A DNA stretch of 64,000 bases from Streptococcus parasanguinis (GTDB lineage Bacteria > Bacillota > Bacilli > Lactobacillales > Streptococcaceae): the NCBI RefSeq assembly GCF_031582885.1, contig NZ_CP133988.1:1743501-1807500 (forward strand), given 5' to 3'. This document shows positions 45,192 to 55,796 of the stretch, piece after piece. The notes under the pieces were generated by a model. The model was not told where the DNA came from. It saw nothing but the letters and a program-made list of their open reading frames with translations, and searched no databases. A program made the position numbers and the translations under genes. Each line of letters starts with the position of its first letter. The stretch's first letter is position 1.

Positions 45192-46262
<1,071 letters not shown>

Positions 46263-46289
46263 CTAAAATTCTCGTATTTTTCGCAGTTT

Positions 46290-49200
46290 TTACCGATAAA
46301 TCGTTTTCATAACAAGATTCTTTAATTCGTCTTCTAATTCTTGGTTTTTCTGGACTGTATAGCCCTTCAATTGAAGAGTTTTTTTCTCGTCTTCATAGCG
46401 TAATACCACAGGATATGGGCCTGGATATTTTTTCAAAATAGATAGAATCGTTTTGTCCTGACGATGATCGAGCAACTGAATCCAGAATTTTTCATTGGTC
46501 GCTAGTTGCGCCTCTGCTAGAATCATCTGCAAGCGCCCATCACGCTCTTGTATTTTACCCGTCAAGTAATAGAAGCCACCTTCTTTTATCAAGGAGGAAA
46601 ATCGATTATAGGTTTCAGGGAAAAGGGTCACATCCAATTTTTTCTTGGTATCACTGACTTGTAAGAAAGCCATGAGATCGCCCGACTTGGTTCGAATGGT
46701 CCGGATGGCTTGCACCTCTATGAGAATTCGCGCCTGCTCTCCTTGTATGAGTTGAGAAATTGGTTGGATCTCGTAGGGACTCGTTTGCCCAATCGCAATC
46801 AATGGGTGGGTACTGAGCCCGACACCAATAATGGCCTCTTCCTTCTCATATTTTTCAGCCTGGCTAAAGTCCTCCGCTTCTGTCCAGGAATAGTTAGAAT
46901 CTGCAAATAAACTACCTAGCTCATCAGCAAATACAAACAAATTCGGCAAATTGTGAAGCACCTTGCGCCTATTTTTTTCAAAAATATCAAACAATCCAAG
47001 CTCCACTAAAGGTGTTAACAAAGGCAATTTATGATACTGATTGGGTAGTCGTAAAATAAAATCTTCGACACTTTCAAAGGGACGATTGTCAATGATCCAA
47101 TATGCTAAATCTCTTGGGAGTCCTTTGATATTTTTCATTCCCAAGTAGATTTTCCGATCCTGGAACTTATCTCTGTAAGGGATGGTGTTGATGGATAATG
47201 GCGCGACTTTAAAATCAAACTGGAGAGCATCTGTCAGATAATCGCTACTCGAATAATTGAGCATGACATCAAAGAAAACATCTGGATAATGGACCTTGAA
47301 ATAGGCCATCTGAAAGGCCAAGGCAGAATAGGCATAGGCATGAGAACGGTTAAACCCATAGCCTGCGAATTTTTCCATGATCGCAAAGACCTCTTTGGCT
47401 TTTTCTTCCGTATGCCCAAGTTTAAGAGCACCTGCGACAAAATCGTCTTCCATCTTGTGCATTTCAGCCACATTTTTTTTGCCCATAGCCCGACGTAAGA
47501 TATCGGCTTTCCCTAGGCTAAAACCTGCAAAACGCTGGGCAACCTGCATGACCTGCTCTTGGTATAGCATGATCCCATATGTGGGCCGTAAGATTGCTTC
47601 AATAGCTGGATCTAAAATCTCAACTTTTTCCTGGCCATGCTTTCTTTTGACGAAATTGTCAATGTAATCACTAGCGCCTGGACGATTGAGAGAGGTGGTC
47701 GCTACCACTTCTTCGAAATGATTGGGTCTCACTCGTCTCAAGAGGCGAATGGCTCCAGCCTGTTCAAATTGGAAAATCCCCTTGGTATCCCCAGCAGTAA
47801 ACAAGGCCAAGGTTTCTGGATCTTCTAAATCAATGGCTTCAATCACGATCTCTTCTTGGTACTTTTCATAGACGGCTTCCTTCATTTTCTGAACAAAGGT
47901 TAAATTTCGCAGACCCAAAAAGTCCATCTTTAACAGACCATTGGCTTCAACCGCATGGGCATCATACTGGGTGACAAACATGTCTTCTCCATACTTGAGA
48001 GGAATGTGATCCGTCAAATCCTGGTCACTCATCACAACCCCAGCCGCGTGGATCGAGGTTTGTCTAGGTTGGCCTTCTATTCTTTTGGCAATTTCAAAGC
48101 CACGTTCAAATTCTGCTCGGCTATGAATCACTTGTCGAAAAGCTAGATTCTGTTCATAAGCTGTCGTCAGTGTATCCCTAAAGCCAATCCGCTTGGTAAT
48201 GGAGGTCAATTCGTACTCTGGTACCCCAAAACGTTTAAAGACATCTCGAATGGCTTGTTTGGCCCCAAAGGTTGAAAAGGTCACGATCTGAGCTGCATGG
48301 TAACTCCCGTAACGGTCTCGCACATAGCGGATAAATTCTGGACGATAGATATCAGGAATATCAATATCAATATCCGGCATGGTGTAGCGCTCCACATTTA
48401 AAAAGCGCTCAAAGAGGAGGTTCTTCTCCACAGGATCAATCCCTGTAATTCCTAATGCATAGGCTACCAGTGAGCCTACAGCAGACCCACGTCCCATTCC
48501 CATATAATAGCCTTGACTCCGTCCGAAACGAAGAAGGTCCCAGACAATCAAGAAATAATCATCAAAGCCCATTTGGTGAATAATGTCTAATTCATACTCC
48601 AGACGTTCTTGATAGACCGGACTGGTCAAGTTCTTTCGAAGAAGACCCGCTTGTGCTAATTCTCTCAGTTCCTCAACTGCTGGTTTCTGAGGATTGAAGC
48701 GAGGCAATTTCAACTGAGTATCAATATCGTATTGAATCCCTTGGACTAGTTTTTCCAGATTTGTGATGGCTTGCGGAAATCGCTCTGCAAAATCATTCTT
48801 TAAATCCTGAGGAGTTTTTAGAACTGTTGTCGGATCAATTGGCCCTGTTTCTGTCAAGCTTTGATTGTCCTTGATGGCTGCCAGCATCTGCATGGCTTCC
48901 ACATCTTCCGCCTCAAAGAAACGCACAGTATGAAGAGGGAGCACAGGGTGGCTAAACTCTTGGACCGGCGTATCCGCAAAAACTCCGATGAAGTAATCTA
49001 GACCAAGCGGCAAGTCTCCACTAGCAAAAGGAGCTGGGACAATGACTGCTACTCCTTCTGTAAGGTGCTTCACATCTTCCCAATTGCTCTTCCCCATCAT
49101 TTTGACGGTCGACATCTTCATCAAATTTTGGTAGCCCTTCGTGGATAAGGCCATCATCCGAAGCGGAATTGTTTCATTGTCTACTTCTAGTCCAATTTCT

Positions 49201-49391
49201 AAACCGACCAAGGGGTTGAGTTTTTGGGCCTGACAGGCTTCGATAAATTCATAGGCACCATACAAATTATCTATATCCATGATTCCCAATGCGCCATACC
49301 CCATGCTTTTAGCCACTTGAACATAGTCTTTTATGGTCACAAGGCTTTCCATAAAAGTATAGACTGATTTGGTATCTAGCTGTGCAATCAC
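46290..49391 (-). CDS. dnaE: DNA polymerase III subunit alpha (DnaE)
   Basis: 1033 residues from a GTG start with GGAGG eight bases upstream. The N-terminal PHP domain is degenerate: where active PHP domains have metal-binding His residues (HxHS, DHG) this has QLDTKSVYTFM and MDIDNLYGA, as is usual for streptococcal DnaE. The polymerase active site shows GMGRGSAVGSLVAYALGIT and MPDIDIDIPD (about 341-350). The C-terminal part has an HhH region and an OB fold (LIEVQAIRTIRTKSGDLMAFLQV). It is the error-prone primer-extending replicase that works beside PolC in Firmicutes. It is downstream of the tmRNA-tRNA-Ser pair and upstream of pfkA. Confidence 0.96.
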   Translation of the reverse strand: MIAQLDTKSVYTFMESLVTIKDYVQVAKSMGYGALGIMDIDNLYGAYEFIEACQAQKLNPLVGLEIGLEVDNETIPLRMMALSTKGYQNLMKMSTVKMMGKSNWEDVKHLTEGVAVIVPAPFASGDLPLGLDYFIGVFADTPVQEFSHPVLPLHTVRFFEAEDVEAMQMLAAIKDNQSLTETGPIDPTTVLKTPQDLKNDFAERFPQAITNLEKLVQGIQYDIDTQLKLPRFNPQKPAVEELRELAQAGLLRKNLTSPVYQERLEYELDIIHQMGFDDYFLIVWDLLRFGRSQGYYMGMGRGSAVGSLVAYALGITGIDPVEKNLLFERFLNVERYTMPDIDIDIPDIYRPEFIRYVRDRYGSYHAAQIVTFSTFGAKQAIRDVFKRFGVPEYELTSITKRIGFRDTLTTAYEQNLAFRQVIHSRAEFERGFEIAKRIEGQPRQTSIHAAGVVMSDQDLTDHIPLKYGEDMFVTQYDAHAVEANGLLKMDFLGLRNLTFVQKMKEAVYEKYQEEIVIEAIDLEDPETLALFTAGDTKGIFQFEQAGAIRLLRRVRPNHFEEVVATTSLNRPGASDYIDNFVKRKHGQEKVEILDPAIEAILRPTYGIMLYQEQVMQVAQRFAGFSLGKADILRRAMGKKNVAEMHKMEDDFVAGALKLGHTEEKAKEVFAIMEKFAGYGFNRSHAYAYSALAFQMAYFKVHYPDVFFDVMLNYSSSDYLTDALQFDFKVAPLSINTIPYRDKFQDRKIYLGMKNIKGLPRDLAYWIIDNRPFESVEDFILRLPNQYHKLPLLTPLVELGLFDIFEKNRRKVLHNLPNLFVFADELGSLFADSNYSWTEAEDFSQAEKYEKEEAIIGVGLSTHPLIAIGQTSPYEIQPISQLIQGEQARILIEVQAIRTIRTKSGDLMAFLQVSDTKKKLDVTLFPETYNRFSSLIKEGGFYYLTGKIQERDGRLQMILAEAQLATNEKFWIQLLDHRQDKTILSILKKYPGPYPVVLRYEDEKKTLQLKGYTVQKNQELEDELKNLVMKTIYR

Positions 49392-49443
49392 TTTTTCTCC
49401 TCCCTCACTGGTCTATTTTTGGGACTCTTTTTTGTACAAAAAA

Positions 49444-49466
49444 ACACCACTGCTACACAATGATGT
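49444..49466 (-). terminator. terminator after the tmRNA-tRNA-Ser pair
   Basis: An 8-bp stem ACATCATT/AGTGGTGT (two G-U pairs) with a 7-nt loop is followed by seven T on the minus strand. Confidence 0.7.
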
Positions 49467-49474
49467 CTCAACAA

Positions 49475-49562
49475 CGGAAGACATGGGATTCGAACCCACG
49501 CACGCTTTTACACGCCTACCGCGTTTCCAACACGGCCTCTTAAGCCTCTTGAGTAATCTTCC
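49475..49562 (-). tRNA. tRNA-Ser (anticodon GGA)
   Basis: 88 nt on the minus strand. Acceptor arms GGAAGAT/GTCTTCC flank a cloverleaf with a long variable arm, as expected for serine. The anticodon loop TTGGAAA sits on the stem CCGTG/CGCGG and reads UCC and UCU codons. The T-loop is GGTTCGAATCCC. The discriminator is G, and CCA is not encoded. It lies 14 nt after the tmRNA and shares its terminator. Confidence 0.93.
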
Positions 49563-49576
49563 ATGAATAATAAATA

Positions 49577-49922
49577 TGGAGCCGGTGGGAGTCGAACCCA
49601 CGTCCAAACACCTGCCAGCATATTTGTCTACAACCATAGGTTATGTCTTATTTTAACAGCTACACGACACATAACTCAAGCCCTGTAGTTGCGAGTCTAT
49701 CAATCTCTTATCTAACTCTTAGACCAAGCTAGATCGTATCTCGCTAAAATTAAGACCTGTCATCAAACACGAGCGATTCGAATCGGGTTACGCCTGCTGG
49801 TGTTTAGGCAGCTAAAGCGTAAGAATTATTATTTTTTGCAGTTATATTTAACTGGCGTTTTACATCCGCTAGATGAGTTGCAAAATATGCCTCATAATGC
49901 CTGTCGAATCCGTAACGACCCC
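49577..49922 (-). ncRNA. ssrA: transfer-messenger RNA (tmRNA)
   Basis: 346 nt. The 5' end GGGGTCGTTACGG and the 3' end GGGTTCGACTCCCACCGGCT-CCA form the tRNA-like domain with an encoded CCA. The tag frame (49804-49839) encodes AKNNNSYALAA followed by TAA; GCA is the resume codon. The remaining bases form the pseudoknot ring. tmRNA rescues stalled ribosomes and marks the nascent peptide for proteolysis together with SmpB. The tag ending ALAA is the usual degradation signal. A promoter TTGCAT-17-TATACT lies upstream. Confidence 0.96.
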
Positions 49923-49937
49923 AAAACGAATACAATT

Positions 49938-49966
49938 AGTATATCAAAATGTATCTAAAAATGCAA
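49938..49966 (-). promoter_or_regulatory. tmRNA promoter
   Basis: TTGCAT (49961-49966), 17 bp, TATACT (49938-49943) on the minus strand, with TGA before the -10. It would start a precursor a few bases 5' of the mature end. Confidence 0.65.
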
Positions 49967-49975
49967 AAGAAAAAA

Positions 49976-50016
49976 ATTGAACAAGAAGGCTTCCACTGGG
50001 GAGCTCCTTGTTCAAT
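49976..50016 (-). terminator. terminator after the ABC exporter permease
   Basis: A perfect 10-bp stem ATTGAACAAG/CTTGTTCAAT with a further partly paired interior is followed by TTTTTTTC on the minus strand. It lies 9 bp after the stop at 50026. Confidence 0.85.
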
Positions 50017-50025
50017 TAACTGTTC

Positions 50026-50820
50026 TTATTGAAGATTCAACTTATACTTGCTGATATAGTGGATGGTGAAGTACATAGAAACAATCTTAATGACTTCATA
50101 GATAAGACCTGGAATGAAGTTTGCTCCAAATTCATCAAACTTTCCATAAACCAATGCATACCCGACAGCATATGAATCTTTTAATGGATTGACTGCTGTA
50201 CCGATGATACTTAACACAATACACAAGAGAAAGAAAAATAGAATAGCTTTCAATCCACGACGATTTTGGAACAGTTGGCCAAGTGCGATTGATACATAAA
50301 ATAGTAAGATTCCTGAAGCTGTGGTAAAAATCCACCAGATAATCATCCAATAAAAAATTGAATGATAAAAAACTTCAGTGATAATACTAAATACAGCAGA
50401 GAGGTCTTCTCCAGTAACAGCTCCCATCACAAGTATTGTGATAAAACCACTAAAAAATAGAAGGAATAGGCAGTAAAGACTCGCTACTAAAGCTCCCACA
50501 AATTTAGACAAAATAATCGCATGAGGGCTAGCTGGAAGGGTCCAGGTCAAGTAACCTTCACGTCCGTATAAGTTGGAATAGAAACGACGAATAATAATAT
50601 AGTAGTTACTAAGATAAAGACCAATGACTCCTCCAAAAATGAGAATCCCAAGAGTCCCAGTTATGATTTGCATACTATTGGTTTCCATATCCACAAAACC
50701 GTTTGTAGCACTTCCACCAATAACACCTGTAATCACTGACAAACCTAGTGCGATCAGGGTGATCAATAAATACCACTTAGCTGTCGATTTAAATTCATAT
50801 TTTAATAATTTACCAAACAT
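50026..50820 (-). CDS. ABC-2 type transporter permease
   Basis: 264 residues with about six hydrophobic segments. The N-terminal MFGKLLKYEFKSTAKWYLL and the cytoplasmic loop FYSNLYGREGYLTWTLPASPHAIILSK are typical of ABC-2 membrane subunits of the YtrC/bacitracin-like exporter class. It lies 9 bp after its ATPase gene, and a terminator follows. The substrate is unknown. No GntR-type regulator, the common partner of such pairs, is adjacent. Confidence 0.85.
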   Translation of the reverse strand: MFGKLLKYEFKSTAKWYLLITLIALGLSVITGVIGGSATNGFVDMETNSMQIITGTLGILIFGGVIGLYLSNYYIIIRRFYSNLYGREGYLTWTLPASPHAIILSKFVGALVASLYCLFLLFFSGFITILVMGAVTGEDLSAVFSIITEVFYHSIFYWMIIWWIFTTASGILLFYVSIALGQLFQNRRGLKAILFFFLLCIVLSIIGTAVNPLKDSYAVGYALVYGKFDEFGANFIPGLIYEVIKIVSMYFTIHYISKYKLNLQ

Positions 50821-50829
50821 GGGGTCCTC

Positions 50830-51537
50830 CTAATAAACACGGAATTGATCACGGAAGATCTCATCGATTGATTTTCCGTGTTGATTGCGCAAAACAGTCG
50901 TATTTTCATGCAAGAGGATTCTTCCTTGGTTGATGAAAATCGCTTCATCCAAAACTTGCTCAATATCCGCAATCAAGTGAGTAGAAATCAAGACAGAAGA
51001 GTTTGGACGTCGGTTTTGAATAATGGTCCGCAAAATATAATCACGCGCTGCTGGGTCAACCCCACCGATTGGTTCATCAAGGACATACAAGTCAGCTTCA
51101 CGACTCATCACCAAAATCAATTGTACTTTTTCCTTGTTCCCTTTTGAAAGGCTGTTCAATTTTTGATTTGGATGCAAATGTAAATCGTTGAGCAATTGGT
51201 AAGCTCGTTGGACATTAAAATCTGCATAAAAATCTTGGAAATAGCTAATAGCATCACTAATTTTCATATTTTCATTCAGATAAGTCGTATCTGGCAAATA
51301 GGAAACAACTTTTTTAGAAGCTGGGGATGGTAATTGCCCATGAATATAGATATTTCCAAGGCTTGGTTGCAACAAACCATTAATCAATTTAATGATGGTT
51401 GTTTTCCCGCTACCATTGGGCCCCAAAAGGCCAATAATACGGCCAGGTTGGATGTTCAAACTAACATCCATGAGAGCAACTTCATGCCCATAATTCTTTG
51501 TCACATGGTCCAAGTAGACCAAAGGATACTGATTCAT
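50830..51537 (-). CDS. ABC transporter ATP-binding protein
   Basis: 235 residues. Walker A is GLLGPNGSGKTTIIKLI (about 36-52), the signature is SLSKGNKEKVQLIL (degenerate LSKGN for LSGGQ), Walker B is LYVLDEPIGGVDP and the H-loop is LISTHLIADIEQ. The final 30 residues (ENTTVLRNQHGKSIDEIFRDQF) match the C-terminal extension of YtrB-like exporters. It powers the permease encoded 9 bp downstream. It has an own promoter at 51567-51595. Confidence 0.92.
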   Translation of the reverse strand: MNQYPLVYLDHVTKNYGHEVALMDVSLNIQPGRIIGLLGPNGSGKTTIIKLINGLLQPSLGNIYIHGQLPSPASKKVVSYLPDTTYLNENMKISDAISYFQDFYADFNVQRAYQLLNDLHLHPNQKLNSLSKGNKEKVQLILVMSREADLYVLDEPIGGVDPAARDYILRTIIQNRRPNSSVLISTHLIADIEQVLDEAIFINQGRILLHENTTVLRNQHGKSIDEIFRDQFRVY

Positions 51538-51566
51538 GTAAATCTCCTTTATTTTCTATTTATGCT

Positions 51567-51595
51567 ATTATACCTTGTCCCCTTGATGATTGCAA
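51567..51595 (-). promoter_or_regulatory. promoter of the ABC exporter pair
   Basis: TTGCAA (51590-51595), 17 bp, TATAAT (51567-51572) on the minus strand, followed by AAAGGAG and the ATG at 51537. Confidence 0.75.
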
Positions 51596-51652
51596 CTTTA
51601 TCTGAAAATTTGCTAAGAATTTGTAAATGCTTGTTCAAAAAAACAGGGATAA

Positions 51653-51691
51653 ACAAATCAGAGGTTAGGGAAGCCCCAACCTCTGATTTGT
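51653..51691. terminator. terminator after the DUF59 gene
   Basis: A perfect 14-bp stem ACAAATCAGAGGTT/AACCTCTGATTTGT with an 11-nt loop. It lies 17 bp after the stop at 51709. T residues flank it on both strands. Confidence 0.85.
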
Positions 51692-51708
51692 TTTGATGCA
51701 TAGAATGG

Positions 51709-52038
51709 TTAACTAATTCCAAGTGATATCCGCGCATAGCGGCTCATCTTTTCAACCGTCCAAGCTGGATACCAGACCAACTTCACATCCACAGATGTCA
51801 CTTCTTCTACTTCTGCTAAAACATCATGAATCTGATCTGTCAGAAGGTCCGCTAATGGACACCCCATGGTCGTTAGGGTCATATCAATGACGGTTGCTCC
51901 AGTTTCACCGTCAAAATGGATCTCGTAGACAAGACCTAAATTGACAATATCAATCCCAAGCTCAGGATCGATTACCTCTTCCAAAGCATTTAAAATTTTA
52001 TTTTTAATTTCTTCAATTTGCTCAGTTGTATATGCCAT
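51709..52038 (-). CDS. DUF59 / MIP18-type metal-sulfur cluster assembly factor
   Basis: 109 residues. The family signature is VIDPELGIDIVNLGLVYEI (about 22-40), and the conserved Cys is in TLTTMGCPLADLL (about 54-66). Members (SufT/PaaD-like, eukaryotic MIP18) help mature Fe-S proteins. No suf genes are adjacent. It is preceded by AAAAAGGAAGTCAT and lies downstream of rpoD, separated by the repeat region 52088-52209. Read-through from rpoD is therefore uncertain. Confidence 0.9.
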   Translation of the reverse strand: MAYTTEQIEEIKNKILNALEEVIDPELGIDIVNLGLVYEIHFDGETGATVIDMTLTTMGCPLADLLTDQIHDVLAEVEEVTSVDVKLVWYPAWTVEKMSRYARISLGIS

Positions 52039-52087
52039 ATGACTTCCTTTTTCTGCTATTTACTCTCGATAGAATTTCTTGGCTCGG

Positions 52088-52197
52088 GTTAAAAAGGTCC
52101 GCAGGATCTGGGTCGCTTCTTCATTTCTAGGCGACCGTTAAAAAGGTCCCCCTAACCTGGCCACTCTTTGGTTTTTAGGTGGCCGTTAAAAATGTCC
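52088..52197. repeat. 48-49 bp tandem repeat with hairpins downstream of rpoD
   Basis: GTTAAAAAGGTCC at 52088-52100 and 52137-52149 and GTTAAAAATGTCC at 52185-52197 recur every 48-49 bp. Units 1 and 2 each contain a hairpin: GGTCGC/GCGACC (52111-52116, 52131-52136) and GGCCAC/GTGGCC (52159-52164, 52179-52184). The two stem differences are compensated on the other arm, so pairing is preserved. The third unit merges into the rpoD terminator hairpin. Confidence 0.75.
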
Positions 52198-52212
52198 ACT
52201 GGACATTTTTAA
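52185..52212 (-). terminator. terminator at the rpoD stop codon
   Basis: TTAAAAATGTCC-A(C/G)T-GGACATTTTTAA is a 12-bp stem that starts in the TAA stop of rpoD. On the minus strand it ends with TTTTTAAC. The following repeat units also end in TTTTTAAC and may act as back-up terminators. Confidence 0.65.
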
Positions 52213-53318
52213 TCCTCTATAAAGTCGCGCAATGGTTTGCTTCTGCTTGGGTGGCGGAGTTTGCGGAGGGCTTTGGCTTCGATCTGACGGATCCGTTCAC
52301 GGGTCACGTTGAAGACTTTCCCCACATCTTCCAAGGTCCGCATTTTTCCATCATCGAGACCAAAACGAAGACGCAAAACATTTTCTTCCCGATCTGTTAA
52401 AGTATCGAGGACTTCATCCAATTGTTCGCGTAGTACCACACGAGTGGTGTAGTCTACTGGATTTTCAATCACTTCATCTTCGATGAAATCGCCCAAGTGG
52501 CTATCGTCTTCTTCCCCGATTGGAGTTTCAAGAGAAACAGGCTCTTGAGCAATCTTCAAGATTTCACGCACCTTGTCTGGTGTCATATCCATACGTTCAG
52601 CGATTTGTTCTGGTGTTGGGTCTTGTCCCAATTCTTGCAAGAGATTGCGTTGTTCACGAACCAACTTGTTAATGGTTTCCACCATGTGAACAGGGATCCG
52701 AATGGTACGCGCTTGGTCTGCAATGGCACGAGTGATGGCCTGACGGATCCACCAAGTAGCATAAGTAGAGAACTTGAACCCTTTGGTATAGTCAAACTTA
52801 TCAACGGCCTTCATCAAGCCCATATTTCCTTCTTGGATCAAATCCAAAAATTGCATTCCACGACCAACGTAACGTTTCGCAATGGAAACAACCAAACGAA
52901 GGTTGGCTTCTGCTAGACGTTGCTTGGCTTCCAGGTCCCCTTGTTCTACCAGAATGGCCAATTCTTGTTCCTCTTCATTGGTCAAAAGTGGAACGACCCC
53001 AATTTCTTTCAAGTACATCCGCACTGGGTCATTGACCTTGGCTGAGTTACTTCCAAGCAATTCCTCATCTGACAACTCCGGCTCTTCTTCATTGGTCAAC
53101 ACGCGCGCACTTGGGTTGCCGTCTTTATCTGTAATCGAGATTCCAGCATCCTGAATGCGTTGCAAGAGATCATCAATGCCATCTGCATCCAGTGTGAAAG
53201 GAATCACCAACTGGTCATTAATTTCATCATCTGTAGCCGTTCCACTTTTCTTGTGACTACGGATAAATTCTGCAATTTGAACATCCAATGTTGTAATATC
53301 TTTTTGTTCTTTAGCCAT
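52209..53318 (-). CDS. rpoD: primary RNA polymerase sigma factor (sigma-70, SigA)
   Basis: 369 residues. Region 1.2 is [21 protein letters not shown], region 2 contains [39 protein letters not shown] and [16 protein letters not shown], region 3 is HMVETINKL, and region 4.2 is [30 protein letters not shown]. It directs core polymerase to housekeeping promoters. It starts 2 bp after the dnaG stop with GGAGTAGGA as RBS. dnaG-rpoD is the conserved core of the macromolecular synthesis operon. Confidence 0.97.
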   Translation of the reverse strand: MAKEQKDITTLDVQIAEFIRSHKKSGTATDDEINDQLVIPFTLDADGIDDLLQRIQDAGISITDKDGNPSARVLTNEEEPELSDEELLGSNSAKVNDPVRMYLKEIGVVPLLTNEEEQELAILVEQGDLEAKQRLAEANLRLVVSIAKRYVGRGMQFLDLIQEGNMGLMKAVDKFDYTKGFKFSTYATWWIRQAITRAIADQARTIRIPVHMVETINKLVREQRNLLQELGQDPTPEQIAERMDMTPDKVREILKIAQEPVSLETPIGEEDDSHLGDFIEDEVIENPVDYTTRVVLREQLDEVLDTLTDREENVLRLRFGLDDGKMRTLEDVGKVFNVTRERIRQIEAKALRKLRHPSRSKPLRDFIED

Positions 53319-53320
53319 TC

Positions 53321-55099
53321 CTACTCCATTCTTCTTTTTTGAGCGATCAAACGCTCGAGTTCCAATAAAGCTTTTTCCGCATCCCCTATAGAGGAAGCTT
53401 CCTTCACTTTATTTCCAATTTGTTGACTTTCTTTGCGAAGAAGCTCACGATTCCGTGTCGCTTCTACTTCTTCTAACTCACCATCTGCTATCTCTTCTGG
53501 TAAATCTTCTTCTAACATGCGGTACCAGGCGTGCTGGACCCCTTCAGGCTGCTCGGATAGATCCTGAGAGGTGACTTCTCCATTTTGACAGAGCAATTGA
53601 TACAAGATCTGTAACTCCGGCGTATCAAAGGCAAAATCAGGTCGCAAACGGTAATCATTGAGGACCATTGGAAAATCCTTCATCCTACTTAACAAATGAT
53701 TTTCCGCCTTGATCAAGCGCGTCATCCCACGATTCGGCAAGAGCTCCACTGAAAAATTCGACGTTCTTGATCGTCCACCACTTTGATCCTCCTGCCGTTG
53801 ATGCAAGCGACTATTATTGACAATCTGCTCAATCTGCAAATAATCAAAGTCTGGCAATAAATCTGCCAACTTATAAATATAGGTGTTTTGCGCTGTGATG
53901 GAGCGTGTCTGGGCGATCATCGGTGCCAGCTTCTCGACAAACTCAATCTGTGCCTGCAAGTTCTCAATATACTGGGGTTTCCAGTAGTGCATCAAGAATT
54001 CAACCTTACTGATCCGCGAATTCTTCAAGAGGGAAGCTAGATCTTCTGGGGAGGTCTTTTTGAGGTACTCATCGGGATCCATCTGATCAGGGATACGGAC
54101 AATCTCCAACTCCAGATCCTGCAAGACATCCAAGGCCTTAGCGGTTGCTTCAAGTCCCGCCTTATCCCCATCATAGGTCAGAATGACCTTTTTGGTAAAA
54201 TGAGACAGGTGCTGGACGTGCTCTGGTGTCAAGGCTGTCCCCATAGAAGCGACTGCATTTTCAATCCCAGCTCGATAAGCCGCAATGACATCCATAAAGC
54301 CTTCCATGATATACATTTCATGTTGCTTTTTGGCGCTCGTCTTAGCTTGATCCAAATGATAAAGTTCATAACTCTTATTAAATAGACGGGTACTTCGACT
54401 ATTCTTATACTTGGCTTGATGACTGCCATCATCCGTTAGTTTCCACAGTCTACCAGAAAAAGCAATGACACGTCCACTATCATCCGTCAAAGGAAACATA
54501 ATCCGATCCTGAAAGGCATCAAAAACTGTTCCAGCATCTGAGATTGTGAATAACCCCGAATCGGTAATCACTTTCTCAGAGAACTTCTCAGAGAGATTTC
54601 GATAGAGATAATTCCCTTCTGCTGGGGCTAAGCCCAATTGAAAATGTCGGATGACCTCATCCGTCAATCCACGTTCATGCAGATAATTTCGCGCTTCTTC
54701 TCCCATCTTTGTCGTCATCAGAATCGCCTGGTAGAACTTACTGGCTTCCTGATGAATCTCATAAAGTTCTTGGTTGGGATTGATAGACGTTGGTTGAGCC
54801 GGCCTTGCTTGGTACTGAAGCGCAATACCCGCTTTTTCTGCTACGATCTGGACCGCATCCATAAAAACGACTCCACGGTATTCCTCAATAAACTTAAAGA
54901 CATCTCCCGAGCGACCACATCCAAAACAATGGTAAAACTGCTTGTCTTCAACGACATTAAAAGAAGGAGTCTTTTCACCATGAAAAGGACAGAGCCCTAA
55001 AAAATTACGGCCAGCCTTGGTCAAAGAAACAACTTCACCAATAACTTCAACAATGTTTACACTGTTTTTAATTTCTGCAATTAGCTCTTTATCAACCAT
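53321..55099 (-). CDS. dnaG: DNA primase
   Basis: 592 residues from the ATG at 55099, which has GGAGG upstream. The CHC2 zinc finger is [13 protein letters not shown]...[14 protein letters not shown] (about 40-70). The RNA-polymerase domain has the Toprim motifs [16 protein letters not shown] (about 265-280) and [10 protein letters not shown] (about 309-318). The C-terminal helicase-binding region is poorly conserved, as usual. It lays down RNA primers for replication. It is followed immediately by rpoD. rpsU, the third member of the classical operon, is about 0.9 kb upstream beyond mscL. Confidence 0.96.
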   Translation of the reverse strand: MVDKELIAEIKNSVNIVEVIGEVVSLTKAGRNFLGLCPFHGEKTPSFNVVEDKQFYHCFGCGRSGDVFKFIEEYRGVVFMDAVQIVAEKAGIALQYQARPAQPTSINPNQELYEIHQEASKFYQAILMTTKMGEEARNYLHERGLTDEVIRHFQLGLAPAEGNYLYRNLSEKFSEKVITDSGLFTISDAGTVFDAFQDRIMFPLTDDSGRVIAFSGRLWKLTDDGSHQAKYKNSRSTRLFNKSYELYHLDQAKTSAKKQHEMYIMEGFMDVIAAYRAGIENAVASMGTALTPEHVQHLSHFTKKVILTYDGDKAGLEATAKALDVLQDLELEIVRIPDQMDPDEYLKKTSPEDLASLLKNSRISKVEFLMHYWKPQYIENLQAQIEFVEKLAPMIAQTRSITAQNTYIYKLADLLPDFDYLQIEQIVNNSRLHQRQEDQSGGRSRTSNFSVELLPNRGMTRLIKAENHLLSRMKDFPMVLNDYRLRPDFAFDTPELQILYQLLCQNGEVTSQDLSEQPEGVQHAWYRMLEEDLPEEIADGELEEVEATRNRELLRKESQQIGNKVKEASSIGDAEKALLELERLIAQKRRME

Positions 55100-55246
55100 A
55101 AACAGTGCCTCCATTTTACCATAGATTATCACTTTATATTTTATACTAAAAGTTAGTAAAAGTAAATTTTTTCCTACCGATTTCACACATAAAAGAAAAG
55201 ATTTTCAACCTTTATCACTAATTTTAAAAAAATGAGGCATATTCCT

Positions 55247-55275
55247 TGTCAGTCGAATATTTTTCCGTTATACTA
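55247..55275 (+). promoter_or_regulatory. mscL promoter
   Basis: TTGTCA (55247-55252), 17 bp, TATACT (55270-55275), 40 bp before the mscL ATG. Confidence 0.7.
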
Positions 55276-55314
55276 TCATAGTAAAAAATTATTATGAAAG
55301 GACATATTTAGGAT

Positions 55315-55695
55315 ATGTTAAAAGATTTGAAAGCTTTTCTCCTTCGTGGGAACGTTGTTGACCTTGCTGTTGCAGTCGTTATCGGAGCTGCATTCGGAGC
55401 TATCGTAACATCATTTGTTAACGATATCATCACTCCACTTATTTTGAACCCAGCTTTGAAAGCTGCTCATGTTGAAAATATTGCACAATTGTCATGGAAC
55501 GGTGTTGCTTACGGTAGCTTCTTGAGCGCTGTTATTAATTTCCTTGTTGTTGGTACTGTTCTTTTCTTTGTAGTGAAAGCTGCAGAGAAAGCTCAAAACC
55601 TTGGTAAAAAAGAAGAAGCTGTCGAAGAAGAAGCTCCTGCTCCTACTCAAGAAGAGTTGCTTACTGAAATCCGCGACTTGCTTGCAAACAAATAA
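55315..55695 (+). CDS. mscL: large-conductance mechanosensitive channel
   Basis: 126 residues. The N-terminal amphipathic helix and first membrane helix read LKAFLLRGNVVDLAVAVVIGAAFGAIVTSFV (about 4-34), including the Gly/Ala pore-packing pattern. The second helix (about 68-92) is followed by an acidic linker and the C-terminal helix TQEELLTEIRDLLA. It opens under membrane tension to release solutes on hypo-osmotic shock. It lies on the plus strand between minus-strand dnaG and rpsU, splitting the old operon, and has an own promoter and terminator. Confidence 0.96.
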   Translation: MLKDLKAFLLRGNVVDLAVAVVIGAAFGAIVTSFVNDIITPLILNPALKAAHVENIAQLSWNGVAYGSFLSAVINFLVVGTVLFFVVKAAEKAQNLGKKEEAVEEEAPAPTQEELLTEIRDLLANK

Positions 55696-55709
55696 TCAGA
55701 TAAAAAGAT

Positions 55710-55740
55710 CCGATCTTCTAGCTAGAAGGTCGGCTTTTTT
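55710..55740 (+). terminator. terminator after mscL
   Basis: A 12-bp stem CCGATCTTCTAG/CTAGAAGGTCGG (one G-U) followed by CTTTTTT. Confidence 0.82.
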
Positions 55741-55763
55741 GTCTTCAATTTTTCTAGAGAAAC

Positions 55764-55784
55764 AAAAAACAGACCGAAGTCTGT
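55764..55784 (-). terminator. terminator after rpsU
   Basis: On the minus strand ACAGAC-TTCG-GTCTGT with a UUCG tetraloop is followed by six T. It lies 13 bp after the rpsU stop. Confidence 0.85.
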
Positions 55785-55796
55785 TCTTGTATTCAA

